In this document: positions 7,504 to 16,133 of the stretch, in pieces
Numbering within the stretch: the stretch's first letter is position 1
How the letters are laid out: every line of letters begins with the position of its first letter
DNA from: Ramlibacter cellulosilyticus
Lineage (GTDB): Bacteria > Pseudomonadota > Gammaproteobacteria > Burkholderiales > Burkholderiaceae_C
Direction of reading: 5' to 3'
Assembly (NCBI RefSeq): GCF_014297465.1
Contig: NZ_JACORT010000006.1
Location: 124,001-188,000, forward strand
Length of the DNA stretch: 64,000 nucleotides
Notes under the pieces: model-generated
The model's input: the letters and a program-made list of their open reading frames with translations, nothing else
What the model was told of the DNA's origin: nothing
The model's database searches: none
Translations under genes and position numbers: made by a program

Positions 7504-8886
7504 ATGCAACGACGAGCCTTCTTCGGCGGCGCGGCCCTCACGGCCGCGGCGGCCGCTTCCGTGAGCAAGGTCGCGCTGGCCGCCCTGCCCGAGGCGGTCA
7601 GCAACGACAAGCCCGACACCGCCCCGCCGCTGCAGCCGCCCAACGGGCGGCCCTACAACCCGGTGGTCACGCTCAATGGCTGGACCCTGCCCTGGCGCAT
7701 GAACAACGGCGTCAAGGAATTCCACCTGGTCGCCGAACCGGTCGAGCGCGAGCTCGCGCCAGGCATGACGGCGCGGCTCTGGGGCTACAACGGCCAGTCG
7801 CCCGGCCCCACGATCGAGGTGGTGGAAGGCGACCGCGTGCGCATCTTCGTCACCAACCGACTGCCGGAACACACGGCGGTGCACTGGCACGGCCAGCGGT
7901 TGCCGAACGGCATGGACGGCGTCGGCGGCATCACGCAGCCGCAGATCCCGCCCGGCAAGACCTTCGTCTACGAGTTCGAGGCGAAGCGGCCCGGCACCTT
8001 CATGTACCACCCGCATGCCGACGAGATGGTGCAGATGGCGATGGGCATGATGGGCCTGTGGGTCACGCACCCGAAAGGCGCGCACCCGCTCATCGCCAGG
8101 GTGGATCGCGACTTCTGCTTCCTGCTGGCGGCCTACGACATCGACCCCGGCAGCGCCACGCCGCGCGTGAACACCATGCTGGACTTCAACCTGTGGACCT
8201 TCAACACGCGCGTGTTCCCGGGCATCGCGTCGCTGAACGTGCGCCAGGGGGACAAGGTGCGCATCCGCGTGGGCAACCTCACGATGACCAACCATCCCAT
8301 CCACGTGCACGGCCACGAGTTCACCGTGACGGGCACCGACGGCGGTCCCGTCCCGACGTCCGCGCGCTGGCCGGAGGTGTCGGTGGACGTCGCGGTGGGC
8401 CAGATGCGGCAGATGGAATTCGTGGCCGATGCCGAGGGCGACTGGGCGCTGCACTGCCACAAGAGCCACCACACCATGAACGCGATGGGACACGCGGTGC
8501 CGACCATGATCGGCGTGGACCACGCCGGGCTGGTGAAGAAGATGCAGAAGATCGTGCCCGACTACATGGTCATGGGCGAGCGCGGCATGGCGGACATGGG
8601 CGACATGGAGATGCCGATCCCCGACAACACGCTGCCGATGATGACCGGGCGCGGCCCGTTCGGCCCCGCGGAGATGGGCGGCATGTTCACGCTGCTCAAG
8701 GTGCGCCGCGACCAGAAGCCGGGAGACCACTCGGATCCCGGCTGGTACCGCCACCCCCCGGGCACCGTGGCGCGCGAATGGACCGGCGAGCTGCCGGCGC
8801 CGGCGCGCGCGTCCGCGCCCGCACCGAAGACGAAATCGCCGCCGCTGGAAGTGCGCAAGCCCGGCGGCCATGATGGACACCATTGA
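7504..8886 (+). CDS. two-domain multicopper oxidase (copper resistance)
   Basis: 460-aa periplasmic multicopper oxidase, probably oxidising Cu(I) or phenolics with reduction of O2 to water. The N-terminus has RR followed by a hydrophobic stretch (Tat-like). All four copper-ligand motifs are present: HWHG (127-130), HPHAD (169-), HPIHVHGHEF (264-273) and HCHKSHH (317-323) with a possible axial Met328. The first two and last two motifs lie in cupredoxin domains at about 80-195 and 200-345, so I see two domains, not three. The C-terminal 110 residues are Met/Pro-rich and end GGHDGHH, suggesting copper binding. It lies 2 nt after the TolC-like gene. Confidence 0.9.
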   Translation: MQRRAFFGGAALTAAAAASVSKVALAALPEAVSNDKPDTAPPLQPPNGRPYNPVVTLNGWTLPWRMNNGVKEFHLVAEPVERELAPGMTARLWGYNGQSPGPTIEVVEGDRVRIFVTNRLPEHTAVHWHGQRLPNGMDGVGGITQPQIPPGKTFVYEFEAKRPGTFMYHPHADEMVQMAMGMMGLWVTHPKGAHPLIARVDRDFCFLLAAYDIDPGSATPRVNTMLDFNLWTFNTRVFPGIASLNVRQGDKVRIRVGNLTMTNHPIHVHGHEFTVTGTDGGPVPTSARWPEVSVDVAVGQMRQMEFVADAEGDWALHCHKSHHTMNAMGHAVPTMIGVDHAGLVKKMQKIVPDYMVMGERGMADMGDMEMPIPDNTLPMMTGRGPFGPAEMGGMFTLLKVRRDQKPGDHSDPGWYRHPPGTVAREWTGELPAPARASAPAPKTKSPPLEVRKPGGHDGHH

Positions 8887-8899
8887 AGGAGGAATGGCC

Positions 8900-9397
8900 T
8901 TGAATGCAATGAAGACGATCGCCCTGGCTGCACTGCTGGCGGCGCCGCTGGCCTGGGCCCACGGCGATGCGGAGCACGCGACGCATCCCGGCCCGGTCGT
9001 GAAGGAGCAGAAGCCGTGGGGCATCGCGGGCGACGCGAAGCGCGCTCGCACCGTCACGATCGACATGGGCGACGACATGCGCTTCCGCCCGGACCGCATC
9101 GCCGTGCGCGAAGGCGAAACCATCCGCTTCGTGATCCGCAACAAGGGCCGGGTGCTGCACGAGATGGTGATCGGCACCGAGGCGGAGCTCGCGGAGCACG
9201 CCGCGCTGATGAAGAAGTTCCCCGGCATGGAGCACGACGAGCCGTACATGTCGCACGTCAAGCCGTCGGCGAAAGGCGAGCTGGTCTGGAACTTCAATCG
9301 CCCCGGCACCTTCCAATTCGCATGCCTCATCCCCGGCCACTTCGAGGCGGGCATGCAAGGCACGATCGTCGTCGCACCGAAAGGCAAGAAAGCATGA
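8900..9397 (+). CDS. cupredoxin-domain copper protein, exported
   Basis: Periplasmic blue-copper-fold protein of about 165 aa. The signal peptide is MKTIALAALLAAPLAWA. The mature part starts HGDAEHATHPG and carries the cupredoxin motifs IRFVIRNKGRVLHEMVIG and the C-terminal loop FACLIPGHFEAGMQG, with Cys, His and Met type-1 ligands. Start choice: the Shine-Dalgarno AAGGAGGA (8886-8893) sits 6 nt before a TTG at 8900. An ATG at 8894 is too close to it and an ATG at 8909 is 15 nt away, so TTG is favoured but not certain. The stop overlaps the next ATG (ATGA). Confidence 0.88.
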   Translation: MNAMKTIALAALLAAPLAWAHGDAEHATHPGPVVKEQKPWGIAGDAKRARTVTIDMGDDMRFRPDRIAVREGETIRFVIRNKGRVLHEMVIGTEAELAEHAALMKKFPGMEHDEPYMSHVKPSAKGELVWNFNRPGTFQFACLIPGHFEAGMQGTIVVAPKGKKA

Positions 9398-9861
9398 AGA
9401 CGGACACCACCCGCCGCGCGCTGCTGCTCGCAGCCGCCGCCCTGCCCCTCGCCGGCCTGGCCCAGGCACCTGCAAAGGTGCTGGTGGAAGTCTGGAAGGA
9501 CCCCAGCTGCGGCTGCTGCCACGACTGGGTGAAGCACCTGCAGGACAGCGGCTTCGCCGTGAAGGTGAACGACACCGGCAACAACGCCATGCGGGCGAAG
9601 CTCGGCATCCCCGCGAAGCTCGGCTCCTGCCACACCGCCCTGGTGGGCGGCTACGCCGTCGAGGGCCACGTGCCGGCGCAGGACATCCGCCGGCTGCTCA
9701 AGGAGAAGCCGCGGGCCCTCGGCCTGACGGTGCCCGGCATGGTGGTGGGTTCGCCCGGCATGGACGGTCCCGCCTACAACGGCCGCCGCGACCCCTACGA
9801 CGTGCTGCTGGTCGGCAAGGACGGCGAGAGCCGCGTCTACGCTTCGTACAACAAGTCCTGA
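9394..9861 (+). CDS. DUF411 metal-binding protein
   Basis: 155-aa exported protein of the DUF411 family, found in copper and other metal-resistance loci. A signal peptide with a TRR start precedes the mature domain VEVWKDPSCGCCHDWVKHL, a thioredoxin-like start with a CGCC motif. A further Cys lies in LGSCHTALVGGYAVEGHVPAQDI, followed by the conserved GLTVPGMVVGSPGMDGP. The family is thought to bind or deliver copper in the periplasm; the precise role is not established. Its start overlaps the cupredoxin stop and the CusF-like gene follows after 17 nt. Confidence 0.9.
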   Translation: MKTDTTRRALLLAAAALPLAGLAQAPAKVLVEVWKDPSCGCCHDWVKHLQDSGFAVKVNDTGNNAMRAKLGIPAKLGSCHTALVGGYAVEGHVPAQDIRRLLKEKPRALGLTVPGMVVGSPGMDGPAYNGRRDPYDVLLVGKDGESRVYASYNKS

Positions 9862-9878
9862 ATCCCGGAGGAAGAACC

Positions 9879-10169
9879 ATGATCCGACGCATTTCCGCCG
9901 CCCTGCTCGCACTGGGCCTCGCCACCGCCGCCTTCGCCCAAGCCGCCTGGACCGACGCCGAAGTCCGCAAGGTGGACGCGAAGACCGGCAAGATCACGCT
10001 GAAGCACGGCGAGATCAAGAACCTGGACATGCCGCCCATGACCATGGTGTTCACGGCGAAGGACAAGGCACTGCTCGAGGGCGTGAAGGCGGGCGACCAC
10101 GTGCAGTTCGCCGCGGACAAGGATGCCGCGGGCGAGTACGTGCTGACGGCGATCCAGCAGAAGAAGTAG
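9879..10169 (+). CDS. CusF-like periplasmic copper-binding protein
   Basis: 96-aa protein with a signal peptide (about residues 1-20) and a small beta-barrel domain of the CusF/CopK-like family. The motif LDMPPMTMVF is the CusF copper site, with a preceding His (LKHGE) and two Met available as Cu(I)/Ag(I) ligands. CusF hands Cu(I) to the CusCBA pump, but no CusBA genes are present here, so it may serve the multicopper oxidase or another pump. A Shine-Dalgarno (CGGAGGAAGA) precedes the ATG. It is the last gene before the CueR-type promoter region. Confidence 0.9.
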   Translation: MIRRISAALLALGLATAAFAQAAWTDAEVRKVDAKTGKITLKHGEIKNLDMPPMTMVFTAKDKALLEGVKAGDHVQFAADKDAAGEYVLTAIQQKK

Positions 10170-10179
10170 CGTTCGCGCC

Positions 10180-10201
10180 GCGCTTGACGCGCGTCAAGCG
10201 C
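10180..10201. promoter_or_regulatory. 22-bp perfect palindrome containing an Fnr/Anr-like core
   Basis: A perfect inverted repeat with the core TTGACGCGCGTCAA (10184-10197) lies 11 nt after the CusF-like stop. The core fits the Fnr/Anr/Crp half-site pattern TTGA-N6-TCAA. It could be an activator site for the sequence to its right or, less likely, a stem with no T-tract. I see no strong -10 element at the matching distance. Confidence 0.4.
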
Positions 10202-10249
10202 GTGCCCCCGGCCGGGGCGATCCTCGGGACATCCGACGAGGAGAAGTCC

Positions 10250-10318
10250 ATGGACCCCGAGCCTGCCGGCAAGGCTGACCTGGCCCACTTGACCTTCCCA
10301 CCATGGGAAGGTGGATAG
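10250..10318 (+). CDS. possible 22-codon leader peptide or relic ahead of copA
   Basis: An ATG at 10250 preceded by a strong Shine-Dalgarno (GAGGAG, 10237-10242, about 7-8 nt away) opens a 22-codon frame ending TAG at 10316-10318. The frame runs through the CueR-type operator and its stop overlaps the -10 element, so it can be translated only from a transcript starting further upstream. It may be a remnant of a displaced gene start or a small leader ORF. I do not recognise the peptide. Confidence 0.25.
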   Translation: MDPEPAGKADLAHLTFPPWEGG

Positions 10319-10319
10319 T
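10289..10319 (+). promoter_or_regulatory. CueR/MerR-family copper promoter-operator of copA
   Basis: The dyad ACCTTCC (10292-10298), 7-nt spacer, GGAAGGT (10306-10312) is the classic CueR-type operator. It lies between a -35 TTGACC (10289-10294) and a -10 GATAGT (10314-10319) separated by 19 bp, the over-long spacing typical of promoters untwisted by MerR-family activators. It drives the P-type ATPase gene at 10345. No merR-family gene is in the window, so the regulator acts in trans. Confidence 0.88.
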
Positions 10320-10344
10320 GCTGCCAGCGAACGAGAGGAACCCC

Positions 10345-12609
<2,265 letters not shown>

Positions 12610-12618
12610 AAGGCCTCC

Positions 12619-12909
12619 ATGGACCACGCCGCTCCTTCCCCCTTCGCCCCGCGGGTGTCCGGCTCGCGCTGGACGCGGCCCGTGCGAAACGGCGTGCTCG
12701 CGGCCGCCGCGCTGCTGGGTGTCTACTTCGGCGCGCATTACCTGGTGAACCTCGCGCCGGTGCTCGGCGCCACCGGCCTCGTCGCGTTCGCCGCGCAGTT
12801 CCAGCGGGAACTGTTCTGGGTCGGCCTGGGCTTCAGTGCCGCTGGCGCCGCCTTCGTCTGGAACCGGCTGCGCCAGGCCGAAAGGGAGCATGCGCGATGC
12901 GAAGACTGA
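12619..12909 (+). CDS. small two-helix membrane protein
   Basis: 96-aa protein with two hydrophobic segments (about residues 23-45 and 66-82) separated by a short loop, and a basic C-terminal end. I do not recognise a family. It starts 9 nt after copA and its 3' end overlaps the next gene by 13 nt, so it is probably part of the copA transcript and may assist copper transport or be a membrane accessory. Confidence 0.6.
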   Translation: MDHAAPSPFAPRVSGSRWTRPVRNGVLAAAALLGVYFGAHYLVNLAPVLGATGLVAFAAQFQRELFWVGLGFSAAGAAFVWNRLRQAEREHARCED

Positions 12910-13289
12910 CGACTCTCGTGCTGGCAGCTTTCCTCGCCGCGCCCGCAGCGCAAGCGGCGAAGCCGCTGCCTCCGCAGGTGAGCGAGGCAGCCGCGGTGAC
13001 CGTCAAGGTCACGCCGCGCGTGCTCGACGGGGCGGTCTGGGAGTTCGACATCGCCTTCGACACGCATTCGCGCGAACTCGGGGACGACCTGATGAAGGAC
13101 GCCGTGCTGCTGGGCGCCGACGGCAGGGAAGTCGCGCCGCTCGAATGGAAGGGCGCGCCGCCGGGCGGCCACCACCGCGCCGGCGTGCTGCGCTTCCAGG
13201 CCCTCTCCGCGGTGCCCGACCCGCTGGTCCTGCGCATCCGGCGCGCGGGCGAAGCGGCGCCGCGCACCTTCCGCTGGACGCTGAAGTGA
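12897..13289 (+). CDS. exported protein of unknown function in copper operon
   Basis: 130-aa protein with a clear signal peptide (MRRLTTLVLAAFLAAPAAQA) and a compact, probably beta-rich domain. The segment EFDIAFDTHSRELGDDLMKDAVLL is followed by LEWKGAPPGGHHRAGVLRF. It has no cysteine in the mature part, and the pair of His near residue 96 is the only obvious metal-ligand candidate. It overlaps the preceding membrane-protein gene, and its TGA overlaps a GTG that begins a truncated SRPBCC frame, which suggests an operon that once ran further. Confidence 0.65.
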   Translation: MRRLTTLVLAAFLAAPAAQAAKPLPPQVSEAAAVTVKVTPRVLDGAVWEFDIAFDTHSRELGDDLMKDAVLLGADGREVAPLEWKGAPPGGHHRAGVLRFQALSAVPDPLVLRIRRAGEAAPRTFRWTLK

Positions 13290-13530
13290 ACGGTTCCGCC
13301 GGGGCCCCCTCCTGGCCCTTGCATTGCGAGGCGTCCGGCCCCGTGCACGCGACGACCGAAGCGCTGTTCGACCACCTCGACGATCCCCACCGGCTCTCCT
13401 CCCACATGGAGCGCGTACGCGCGCTGGTGTTGCGGCCACGAGCAGCAGAAGGACGTCGCGCCGTTCGACGCCTGGTTGCGGGCCGGCAAGAAGGAGAGGG
13501 TCGCGGGCGCCGCTCGGGGCCCGCGTTCGA
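13286..13530 (+). pseudogene. truncated SRPBCC-family gene remnant
   Basis: A GTG at 13286 coupled to the previous stop (GTGA) opens a frame. The first 45 residues, including HATTEALFDHLDDPHRLSSHM, look like the N-terminus of an SRPBCC (START-like) protein. After about 13410 the similarity is lost and the frame reads through compositionally biased sequence into the antisense of the convergent DUF305 gene. This looks like a gene interrupted by deletion. The 13410-13530 part may hold another relic, but I cannot name it. Confidence 0.4.
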
Positions 13531-14040
13531 TCAGCCCGGCCGGTCCCCGGCCGGATGCGGCGCCAGCACGGCGGTACCCTGCGAGCCGTTGCGCCGGATG
13601 TCCCGGATCAGCGCCTCCATCTCGGCGATCTCGCGGCGCTGCGAGGCGATGATCTCGTCCGCGAGCTTGCGCACCCGCGGATCGGTGATCTCCGCGCGCT
13701 CGCTGGTGAGGATCGCGATGGAATGGTGCGGGATCATGGCCTTCATCCAGGCGACGTCGCCGACCGTGTCCTGCGACCGCACCAGCCACAGCGCCAGGCC
13801 GAAGACGGCCACGCTGCCGACGAGGATCCCGACGTTGGCCCTGCGGTTGTCGTACATGGTTCGCATGAACGCCAGCATCACGACCGCCATGGCGGCGCCC
13901 ATGATGAGGGCCATGAACAGCCGCGTCTGGCTGAAATGCACGTCGGCGGCGCGATAGACGTTGAGATACATGAGGCCGAGCATGACCAGCGTCGAAACGA
14001 GGATCATCAGGCCGAAGCCGGCGTACTTGCGCATGTCCAT
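13531..14040 (-). CDS. DUF305 membrane protein
   Basis: 169-aa protein with three N-terminal hydrophobic helices (about residues 8-28, 40-60, 72-90) and a C-terminal DUF305 four-helix region. The signature MKAMIPHHSIAILTSERAEITDPRVRKLADEII contains the HH pair typical of the family. DUF305 proteins are often associated with copper and other metal-handling genes and may bind metal through His; function is not proven. It follows ldh on the same strand after an 84-nt gap and is convergent with the end of the copper island. Confidence 0.88.
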   Translation of the reverse strand: MDMRKYAGFGLMILVSTLVMLGLMYLNVYRAADVHFSQTRLFMALIMGAAMAVVMLAFMRTMYDNRRANVGILVGSVAVFGLALWLVRSQDTVGDVAWMKAMIPHHSIAILTSERAEITDPRVRKLADEIIASQRREIAEMEALIRDIRRNGSQGTAVLAPHPAGDRPG

Positions 14041-14124
14041 TGCTCCAAATGCATCCTCGCCAGCTTCGGCGCGTGGCGCCGCGGCGCAAGTCGGAGCGGA
14101 GGCAGCCTGCCTGTCGGTGCGTCG

Positions 14125-15063
14125 CTAGCCCAGCCCGGCAGCGGCATCCCGGATCGCATCGGCCGAGCGGCGCAGCGCGGAGATCTCCCCGACCGACAGC
14201 GGCACGGGCAGGATGCGGCGCACCCCCTCGCGCCCGACGACTGCCGGCAGGCTCAGGCACACGTCGCGGATGCCGTATTCGCCCTGCAGCAGGCTGGAGA
14301 CGGTGAGCACGGAAGCTTCGTCGCGCACGACCGCCTCCACGATGCGCATGAGCGAAGCCGCGATCGCGTAGTTGGTCGCGCCCTTGCGGCGGATGATCTC
14401 GTAGGCCGCATTCCGCACGCGCAGGGCGATCGCGTCCAGGTCTTCCTGCGTGCAGGCGTGCCCCGTGGCGCTGCAGTAGGCGGGCAGGCCCATGTTGGCG
14501 ATGGACGCCGTGGACCATGCGACGAACTCGCTGTCGCCGTGCTCGCCGAGCACGTAGGCGTGCACGTTGCGCGGGTCCACGCCATAGTGCGCGGCGAGCT
14601 CCACGCGCAGCCGGGCGGAGTCCAGCACGGTGCCCGACCCGAGCACGCGCCCGGGCGGCAGCCCCGACAGGCGCAGGGCCGTCCAGGTCAGCGCATCGAC
14701 GGGATTCGTGGCGATGAGCAGCAGCCCGCCGGGGTTCGCCCGGACCGTCGCTTCGACGACGCCGCGCAGCACCTCGACGTTGCGCTGCAGGAGCGCCAGG
14801 CGCGTTTCGCCGGGCCGCTGCGCCGCGCCGGCCGTGATCACCGTCGCCAGCGCGCCTGCCGTGTCGGCGAGGGTGCCGGCCCGCACCGTGACCGGGCGGT
14901 GGAAGGGGATGGACTGCAGGATGTCCATCGCCTCCCCTTCGGCGCGGCCGGCATCCGCGTCGACGATGACGATCTCCCGCACCAGCCCGGACGCGGCGAG
15001 CGTGTACGCGAAGCTGCTGCCGACCCGGCCGGCGCCGACGATGGCGATCCTGGAAGCTTGCAT
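14125..15063 (-). CDS. ldh: L-lactate dehydrogenase (NAD-dependent)
   Basis: 312-aa enzyme interconverting pyruvate and L-lactate with NADH/NAD+. It has the Rossmann motif IAIVGAGRVGSSFAYTL, then AAQRPGETR, where Gln before Arg marks lactate rather than malate specificity. ATNPVD and the catalytic His in GEHGDSE are also present, and the usual family length is met. It lies between the DUF305 and Spy-like genes, all on the minus strand, so it may be read from the Fnr-type promoter at 15.7 kb. NADH-consuming fermentation would fit low oxygen, but that link is inference. Confidence 0.93.
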   Translation of the reverse strand: MQASRIAIVGAGRVGSSFAYTLAASGLVREIVIVDADAGRAEGEAMDILQSIPFHRPVTVRAGTLADTAGALATVITAGAAQRPGETRLALLQRNVEVLRGVVEATVRANPGGLLLIATNPVDALTWTALRLSGLPPGRVLGSGTVLDSARLRVELAAHYGVDPRNVHAYVLGEHGDSEFVAWSTASIANMGLPAYCSATGHACTQEDLDAIALRVRNAAYEIIRRKGATNYAIAASLMRIVEAVVRDEASVLTVSSLLQGEYGIRDVCLSLPAVVGREGVRRILPVPLSVGEISALRRSADAIRDAAAGLG

Positions 15064-15130
15064 GCGATGTCCTCGCAGGCAAGTGTGCGCGATCGCCGCG
15101 CGCGGCGGGGCCCGCGGGGCCCGGCCGTGC

Positions 15131-15658
15131 TCAGCGCCCCGAGCCCCAGCCCCGGCGTGCTTCCTCGCGCTGCTGTGGCGTGAGCACCCCGTCGACGCGC
15201 TTGCGCGTCTCGAGCTGGTTCTCGAACATCTGTTTCTGCAGTGCGGCGAGCTTGTCGTAGTCGCGCCGCTGCGCCTGCTCGTCGGCCGCGTCGCTCCACA
15301 TCAGCTCGTGCATCTGCTGCATCAGCGGCCATTGACGGGCGCGCGCCTCCCGCTGGATCTCGGCGATCCTGGTGCGCTGCTCGGGCGTGAGGTCGCGCAG
15401 GTAGCCGTAACCGGAGCCGCCCATCATGCCGGGGCCGTAGCCGCCGTAGCCGCCCATCATTCCGGGGCCATAGCCTCCGTAGCCGCCGCCCGGGCCATAA
15501 CCGCCGCCGGGACCATAGCCGGGCCCGTAGCCGCCGCCCATCATGGGACCGTACCCCGGGCCGAAGCCCGGACCGTAGCCGGGGCCTGCGCCCTGGGCCA
15601 GCGCGGCACCGCACAGCAGCGCGGCGGCGGCGAACGACACGAATGCCTTCTTTCGCAT
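15131..15658 (-). CDS. Spy/CpxP-like periplasmic protein with Gly/Pro/Tyr/Met-rich N-terminus
   Basis: 175-aa exported protein. A signal peptide (about residues 1-21) is followed by a low-complexity zone (about 23-85) of repeated GYGPG and GGYGPGMMGG units rich in Met, a plausible Cu(I)-binding surface. The C-terminal half is helical with the LTPEQRTRIAEIQREAR and LTPQQREEARRG motifs of the Spy/CpxP (LTxxQ) superfamily. These proteins act as periplasmic chaperones or metal-stress buffers. The Shine-Dalgarno AAGGAGGT sits ideally before the ATG. It is divergent from the Csp3-like gene with a shared Fnr-like box. Confidence 0.82.
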   Translation of the reverse strand: MRKKAFVSFAAAALLCGAALAQGAGPGYGPGFGPGYGPMMGGGYGPGYGPGGGYGPGGGYGGYGPGMMGGYGGYGPGMMGGSGYGYLRDLTPEQRTRIAEIQREARARQWPLMQQMHELMWSDAADEQAQRRDYDKLAALQKQMFENQLETRKRVDGVLTPQQREEARRGWGSGR

Positions 15659-15678
15659 GGGAACCTCCTTTGCGTTCC

Positions 15679-15720
15679 AAGGTAGCCCGCACTGCCGTCC
15701 CGCTGCTTGACCTGCCTCAA
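15679..15720 (-). promoter_or_regulatory. Fnr/Anr-like box and -10 between spy-like and csp genes
   Basis: TTGACCTGCCTCAA at 15707-15720 fits the Fnr/Anr dyad. Towards the Spy-like gene, a -10 hexamer TACCTT (15684-15679) predicts a start at 15672, placing the dyad centre exactly at -41.5 (class II). A 14-nt leader with AAGGAGGT follows. Towards the copper-storage gene a possible -10 TAGACT lies at 15768-15773 without a good -35. Confidence 0.5.
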
Positions 15721-15794
15721 TCGTGTAAACGTTTGCACGGCCGAGGCCGCGGCGCGCTGCCCGTCCCTAGACTGGACGCAAGCCAGGAGCCCCC

Positions 15795-16133
15795 ATGTCC
15801 CACGAGAAGTACGAGGAATACCAGGACTGCATCGCCGCCTGCCACGCCTGCGTGGTGGCCTGCAACCATTGCGCCGCGTCCTGCCTGCAGGAGCCGCACG
15901 TCGAGCACATGGTGCGCTGCATCGCCCTCGACAGCGATTGCGCGCAGATCTGCCAGCTTGCGATCGCGTTCATGTCCGGCGGCAGCGACCACGTGGCGTC
16001 CGTCTGCCGCGTGTGCGCGGAGATCTGCGAAGCCTGCGGCGAGGAGTGCGCGAAGCACGACATGGACCACTGCCAGCAGTGCGCCGAAGCGTGCCGCCGC
16101 TGCGCGGCCGAGTGCCGCAAGATGGCGGCCTAG
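15795..16133 (+). CDS. cytosolic copper-storage protein (Csp3-like, four-helix bundle)
   Basis: 112-aa protein with 19 cysteines, arranged as CxxxC, CxxC and CxxxCxxC repeats along predicted amphipathic helices (for example CIAACHACVVACNHCAASC). This is the pattern of Csp1/Csp3 (DUF326) proteins, whose four-helix bundles store many Cu(I) ions through Cys pairs lining the core. No signal peptide is present, so it should be the cytosolic Csp3 type. It is divergent from the Spy-like gene, and its stop overlaps that of the convergent phosphorylase gene. It would buffer Cu(I) alongside the copA export system. Confidence 0.92.
   Translation: MSHEKYEEYQDCIAACHACVVACNHCAASCLQEPHVEHMVRCIALDSDCAQICQLAIAFMSGGSDHVASVCRVCAEICEACGEECAKHDMDHCQQCAEACRRCAAECRKMAA

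Noticed and set aside
10303..10344. Upstream ATG for copA inside the CueR operator
   Set aside because: It lies before the predicted transcription start and the extra residues are unlike the family. The ATG at 10345 has a good Shine-Dalgarno.
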